From NCBI RefSeq assembly GCF_018555455.1, contig NZ_JAFEJU010000002.1, forward strand, positions 310,001-374,000: a stretch of 64,000 nt of DNA, in the 5' to 3' direction. Of this stretch, positions 60,569 through 64,000 are shown in pieces. Positions within the stretch are counted from its first letter, which is position 1; each line of letters begins with the position of its first letter. Both the position numbers and the translations under genes were made by a program. This DNA is from Bifidobacterium colobi (GTDB taxonomy: Bacteria; Actinomycetota; Actinomycetes; Actinomycetales; Bifidobacteriaceae). The notes under the pieces were generated by a model. The model saw nothing but the letters and a program-made list of their open reading frames with translations, had not been told where the DNA came from and did no database searches.

Positions 60569-61546
60569 TCAGCCAACGTGACGCTCAAAGCGGTGGAAGC
60601 CGGTGATCTTGTCGATTTCAGCCATCGCATCAGCCGGAATCTCAAAGCCGGAAGCCTTGAGGTTGTTCTCCAGCTGGCTCGGCTTGGAGGCGCCGGCGAT
60701 TACGCAGCTGATTTCCGGATGCTGCAGAATCCAAGCCATCGACAGAATCGGCAGGTTGGTGCCGAGTTCGTCGGCCACCTTGCGCAGCTGCTCGACCTTA
60801 TCGAGGTTCTCGTCAGTCAAGAGGTCGTTGATCTGATGGTCGGACTGCCAGGTTGCGCGGGAGCCAGCCGGTAGCGGCTGCCCCTTGCGGTACTTGCCGG
60901 TCAGGAGACCCTGAGCGAGCGGGGAGAACGTGGTGATGCCGATGCCAAGCTTGCGGCAGGTGCCCATGATCTCATGCTCGATGTAACGGTCCTGCAGGTT
61001 GTACTGCGGCTGCACCACGGTGATCGGGTACAGGTTGTAGCGGTCGATGATGCGCTGGGCTTCCTCCAAACGGGCGGAACCCCATTCCTCGGAAACGCCG
61101 TAGTAGAGCACCTTGCCCTGAGCCACCAGATCGCTCATGGCGCGCAGGGTTTCGGTCAGGTCGGTGGTCTCGTCGAAACGATGGCAGAAGTACATGTCGA
61201 GGTAATCAAGCTGCATGTTCTTCAGCGTCTGGTCGATGCTCTCGAAAATGTGCTTGCGGGACAGGCCGCGATCGTTGACGCCTTCGCCGGTGGGGAAGAA
61301 CACCTTGCTGGAGATGACCAGTTCCTTGCGCGGGTACTCCTTCAGCACTTCGCCGAGGAAGCGTTCTGCCGCGCCGCCCGAGTAGGCGTCGGCGCAATCG
61401 AAGAAGTTGACGCCGTTATCGTACGCCAGCTTCACGGTTTGCTTGGCTACATCCTCGGCTGCGGTGCCCTTGAGGTCGGTGACCCAGCTGCCCAGTGCGA
61501 TTTCGCTGATCTTCAGGCCGGACTTGCCAACGCTGCGATACTTCAT
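60569..61546 (-). CDS. Aldo/keto reductase (Kv-beta/AKR6-like)
   Basis: A 325-residue NADPH-dependent reductase. It starts MKYRSVGKSGLKISEIALGSW. It has the catalytic Asp and Tyr in FFDCADAYSGG, Lys in ISSKVFF and His in MYFCHRFD. The NADP-binding end is CVIAGASKPSQLENNLKA. It resembles potassium-channel beta subunits and their bacterial AKR relatives. Natural substrates are unknown. AAGGAGCAACA precedes the ATG at 61546; the in-frame extension upstream has no site. Confidence 0.93.
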   Translation of the reverse strand: MKYRSVGKSGLKISEIALGSWVTDLKGTAAEDVAKQTVKLAYDNGVNFFDCADAYSGGAAERFLGEVLKEYPRKELVISSKVFFPTGEGVNDRGLSRKHIFESIDQTLKNMQLDYLDMYFCHRFDETTDLTETLRAMSDLVAQGKVLYYGVSEEWGSARLEEAQRIIDRYNLYPITVVQPQYNLQDRYIEHEIMGTCRKLGIGITTFSPLAQGLLTGKYRKGQPLPAGSRATWQSDHQINDLLTDENLDKVEQLRKVADELGTNLPILSMAWILQHPEISCVIAGASKPSQLENNLKASGFEIPADAMAEIDKITGFHRFERHVG

Positions 61547-61724
61547 TGTTGCTCCTTCGTGTTTGCATGTCGCGTGCGGAGTGGGAAGCTTACTGCTGTC
61601 TCCTGCGCCACACCAGCTGTTTATCGATAATATCACGGTCCGCCCGTGAACGCTAACAGTTCCTAGTAAAGTGCTTCAACCATACTTGAACGCAAATCGA
61701 GCGCCGTCGGCATGTCGCCAACGA

Positions 61725-63044
61725 TTACAGCTGTACGAATACGGTGGGGGAGCCGGATGGCAGGTCCGCAACGCGAGTGGGTTCACCATCAGCGGCAAGC
61801 GCGAACGCCGTCACGGTATTGGATACCTCATTGGCCACGAGCAGCAGATTGCCGATTGGCAGAATATGACGTGGACGACTGCCGCCGCAATTGACGCCGT
61901 GCCCCTGCCAACCGGGCTCGTTGGTCGCAGCTAAACGGTTGAGCCGCTGGCCATCCCAGCCCAGCGCCACAATCCGCTCCGAACCACGCAAACCAACATA
62001 AGCAATGCCGGAACTATCGCGGCCCACATCATCGGCAATACTGCCGACTACTGATCCGACAACGGCTCCGATGGCACCGTTATGCTCAGCGGAGACAACG
62101 CTGCCGGTTGCCGTGCCGACTAGCGCGCCGGCTCGTGCGCCGGTGGGTGACTGTGCGCTGCTGCCGGCAGCATGCGCATCCTTGTCCAGTACGCTCCACG
62201 GCACAAAAGCCAGCGAAGCTGCCTGATCGAGCGGGTCGCCACCGAGTTCCACGGTTTGCACTATCGCGATTCCGGCAGTCGCATCCGAATCTGCAGTAGG
62301 GGCAAGCAGCGTGACCGTGTTGCCCCACTCGCCGACTACGGCTACACGCCAATCATGCTTAGTAGTGCCGCCGGCTGCCGGCAGCAGATGCATATCGCGC
62401 GGACCGGTGCCGGGTGCCAAACGCACGGCACCATCGCGCACGAGTTCGCCGGAGTCCCAATGATGCACATAGATGCGGTCGGCGCCCAAATCAGTGGACA
62501 GTACGCGACCATCCGGCAGCGGGAGAATCCAATGCGCATGCGGGCCTTCCTGAGCGGGAAGCGGACCATGGCCTTCACCAATCAGTGTTTGCGTAGCTTC
62601 AAGCACCGAACCGTCGGCGGCTATTGGATGCACGCAGACGTGACCATCGGCATAGCATGCCACAATCAGATGCCTGGCACCAGAATCATCGGTGCACACC
62701 ACGGCGTGCGTGGGACTTGCACCAGGCGTTGCGACGCGGGAAAGCTCGGCAAGATGCAAATCGTTGCCAGCTTCGGCCGACGCGATGCGGAATGCCGCCA
62801 CTTCATTCGTGTCTTCCAACACGGCATAGAGCAGGTCGCCGTCTCGAGTCATCCAAGTGGGGGAGGACACCTCGGCCAGCACGCCGTTCTTCTGAAGCGC
62901 GACCGAGAGGGCGGCGCTGTCATTGCTTGCCGTAGTCACCTGTACTGCTTCGATGCCTGGGCAAGACGAACCGCGCAAAGCCCCGAAACCGCCGGTAAGT
63001 ACCGTTGCAAACACATCATTGTTCATCGCAGTCGAATCAATCAT
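61725..63044 (-). CDS. Lactonase-family seven-bladed beta-propeller protein
   Basis: A 439-residue protein like 6-phosphogluconolactonases of the YbhE/Pgl type (Pfam lactonase family). Characteristic segments are SPTWMTRDGDLLYAVLED, GPHAHWILPLPDGRVLSTDLGADRIYVHHWD, GTGPRDMHLLP and NCGGSRPRHILPIGNLLLVANEVSNTVTAF. No signal peptide is seen. A Gly/Ala/Val-rich insert (about 270-325; GALVGTATGSVVSAEHNGAI) separates two blades and resembles glycine-zipper sequence, which is odd in a soluble propeller. The start at 63044 has only a weak site; another ATG lies six codons later. The aldo/keto reductase follows on the same strand after 178 bp. Confidence 0.85.
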   Translation of the reverse strand: MIDSTAMNNDVFATVLTGGFGALRGSSCPGIEAVQVTTASNDSAALSVALQKNGVLAEVSSPTWMTRDGDLLYAVLEDTNEVAAFRIASAEAGNDLHLAELSRVATPGASPTHAVVCTDDSGARHLIVACYADGHVCVHPIAADGSVLEATQTLIGEGHGPLPAQEGPHAHWILPLPDGRVLSTDLGADRIYVHHWDSGELVRDGAVRLAPGTGPRDMHLLPAAGGTTKHDWRVAVVGEWGNTVTLLAPTADSDATAGIAIVQTVELGGDPLDQAASLAFVPWSVLDKDAHAAGSSAQSPTGARAGALVGTATGSVVSAEHNGAIGAVVGSVVGSIADDVGRDSSGIAYVGLRGSERIVALGWDGQRLNRLAATNEPGWQGHGVNCGGSRPRHILPIGNLLLVANEVSNTVTAFALAADGEPTRVADLPSGSPTVFVQL

Positions 63045-63243
63045 GGTGCCTAATCTACTCCTGAGCGTATGGGATGAGGTTGTATTTGCAAAGATTTGTC
63101 ATAGTGGGCTATCGCGGTAATAACTATGCGATGCTGCTTGGAGAGTTCCTTGTCGATGAACATTGCTGTGCCGCTCAAGGTGCTACGTTGACCAATACGA
63201 TGGTTGGTTGTAGCTGGAAACGCCGCGCTACCCTGCGTTCACC

Positions 63244-63864
63244 ATGGGGCGTCAGAATGAGGCCATGGGCATGAGCACGGATTGGATGTGCGGCGACGAG
63301 AGACTGGGCCGCAGGGTGTGGCTGCGCCGTCGTGGCCATTGGATTCTGTTCACGCTGGCGGTAGTGTCGATCGCCATGGGTGTGTGCGGGTTGATTCTCG
63401 CGCCGCTCGATGACTGGATGAGACGATCGACTCATGGCGATCCGCCGTTCGATGTGGCCACGATTATCATCGTCGTTGTGCCGACTGCTGCCGTTCTGTT
63501 CGCCTTTTTCTATCTGAGGTGGCGGCTTCGTGGCCGGCCCGAACACCTGCTGGCTGTGCCGACGAAATCCTGGCCTGTCGAACCTGTCGCCTTCCCTGAT
63601 ACGACCGACAACGATGGGGATCCAATCAAAAGCGACGTCCGATTCATCCTGTTCACGCCCGATACGGACCGGACGTTCACCATGCCTCTGCGGGCGGGGT
63701 CCAGCACACGTACCGGCGTCATCACGGTGCGCGGAGGCCGCATTCGGCTCGATGCCGTGCGTGAGACGCAAGCCACACGGCTGCGGCCGGGAAACGATCA
63801 GAATTCGTGGCTGGAGGCTGGGCTGGAGTACGACGACGATTCGGACGCAATACTCGTGAGGTGA
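63244..63864 (+). CDS. Hypothetical two-helix membrane protein
   Basis: A 206-residue protein of unknown function. Two transmembrane segments are clear (HWILFTLAVVSIAMGVCGLIL and VATIIIVVVPTAAVLFAFFYL) with a short extracytoplasmic loop. A basic Arg-rich stretch follows, then a soluble C-terminal part of about 115 residues (HLLAVPTKSWPVEP, SDVRFILFTPDT). No motif is recognised. The start is uncertain: ATGs at 63244, 63265 and 63271 are in frame, and none has a strong ribosome-binding site. Confidence 0.65.
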   Translation: MGRQNEAMGMSTDWMCGDERLGRRVWLRRRGHWILFTLAVVSIAMGVCGLILAPLDDWMRRSTHGDPPFDVATIIIVVVPTAAVLFAFFYLRWRLRGRPEHLLAVPTKSWPVEPVAFPDTTDNDGDPIKSDVRFILFTPDTDRTFTMPLRAGSSTRTGVITVRGGRIRLDAVRETQATRLRPGNDQNSWLEAGLEYDDDSDAILVR

Positions 63865-63875
63865 CGGAGCCTCGG

Positions 63876-64000
63876 TCAGGCTAACCGTATGGCTGCTTCC
63901 TGAAAAGCGCGGCGGTAGTCGGCAATCAAATCAGTCAGATGTTTGGACGCGTTGGCCGGACTGGTGGATGGCAATGGGGTCATGTTGATATTGATTTGAG
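63876..64000 (-). CDS. 3' end of a gene running off the window
   Basis: A minus-strand frame enters from the right edge and ends in TGA at 63876-63878. About 41 codons are visible (ending HLTDLIADYRRAFQEAAIRLA). It has the look of a C-terminal helix. The product cannot be identified from this fragment. Confidence 0.5.
   Translation of the reverse strand, partial: QININMTPLPSTSPANASKHLTDLIADYRRAFQEAAIRLA

Overview
The window is GC-rich and gene-dense and looks chromosomal. It most likely comes from a Bifidobacterium, perhaps the B. longum/B. breve group. That is an inference from the mix of cytoplasmic GH2, GH42 and GH51 glycosidases, GPH-type sugar symporters, LacI and RpiR regulators, a PdxST pair and actinobacterial-style LexA and Zur boxes. 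No species marker such as rRNA is present. Just over forty genes, one tRNA and an unusually rich set of intergenic repeats can be supported.

Layout. 0-4.5 kb: the end of a transglutaminase-like protein, pdxS-pdxT (PLP synthase) and a MocR regulator behind an 18-bp direct-repeat array. 4.5-11 kb: a minus-strand operon for 2-aminoethylphosphonate (ABC ATPase, a permease fused to its own binding protein, PhnW, PhnX). 11-16 kb: an anion permease, a GH51 arabinofuranosidase and a divergent RpiR regulator. 17-29.5 kb: a galactoside island with an N-terminally extended GH42, a LacI regulator, two GPH symporters and a 1631-residue GH2. The island is tied together by a shared 14-bp operator, TTGCATCGTTGCAA. 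29.5-31 kb: a truncated transposase, a long palindromic element and tRNA-Arg(TCT). 31-37.3 kb: a MacB-like ABC trio converging on a DXS-like enzyme with low-complexity inserts. 37.8-42.5 kb: a quinone-reductase-like enzyme, purE-purK, a Fur/Zur regulator and a zinc-binding lipoprotein behind a Zur-type box. 42.8-49.5 kb: an LTA-synthase-like protein and a GH2-aldehyde dehydrogenase pair. 50-55 kb: an NlpC/P60 protein and purF-purM-purD. 55-60.4 kb: an SOS-controlled Y-family polymerase with a YolD-like partner, an XRE regulator, two tiny coupled ORFs and a zinc-ribbon/SPFH pair. 60.5-64 kb: an aldo-keto reductase, a lactonase-type propeller, a membrane protein and the end of another gene.

How the genes work together. 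The AEP operon has uptake, transamination and C-P cleavage in one transcription unit, giving phosphate and acetaldehyde from 2-aminoethylphosphonate. The galactoside island would import oligosaccharides intact and hydrolyse them in the cytoplasm under one repressor. PurF, M, D, E and K cover early purine synthesis from two loci.

The repeats are a second theme: hairpin arrays with an exact 61-bp period at two loci, a 52-bp array, three copies of a 200-290-bp palindromic element, and a two-module REP-like element with swapped order. Several conserved enzymes (MocR, GH51, DXS-like, GH2, lactonase) also carry in-frame simple-sequence inserts.
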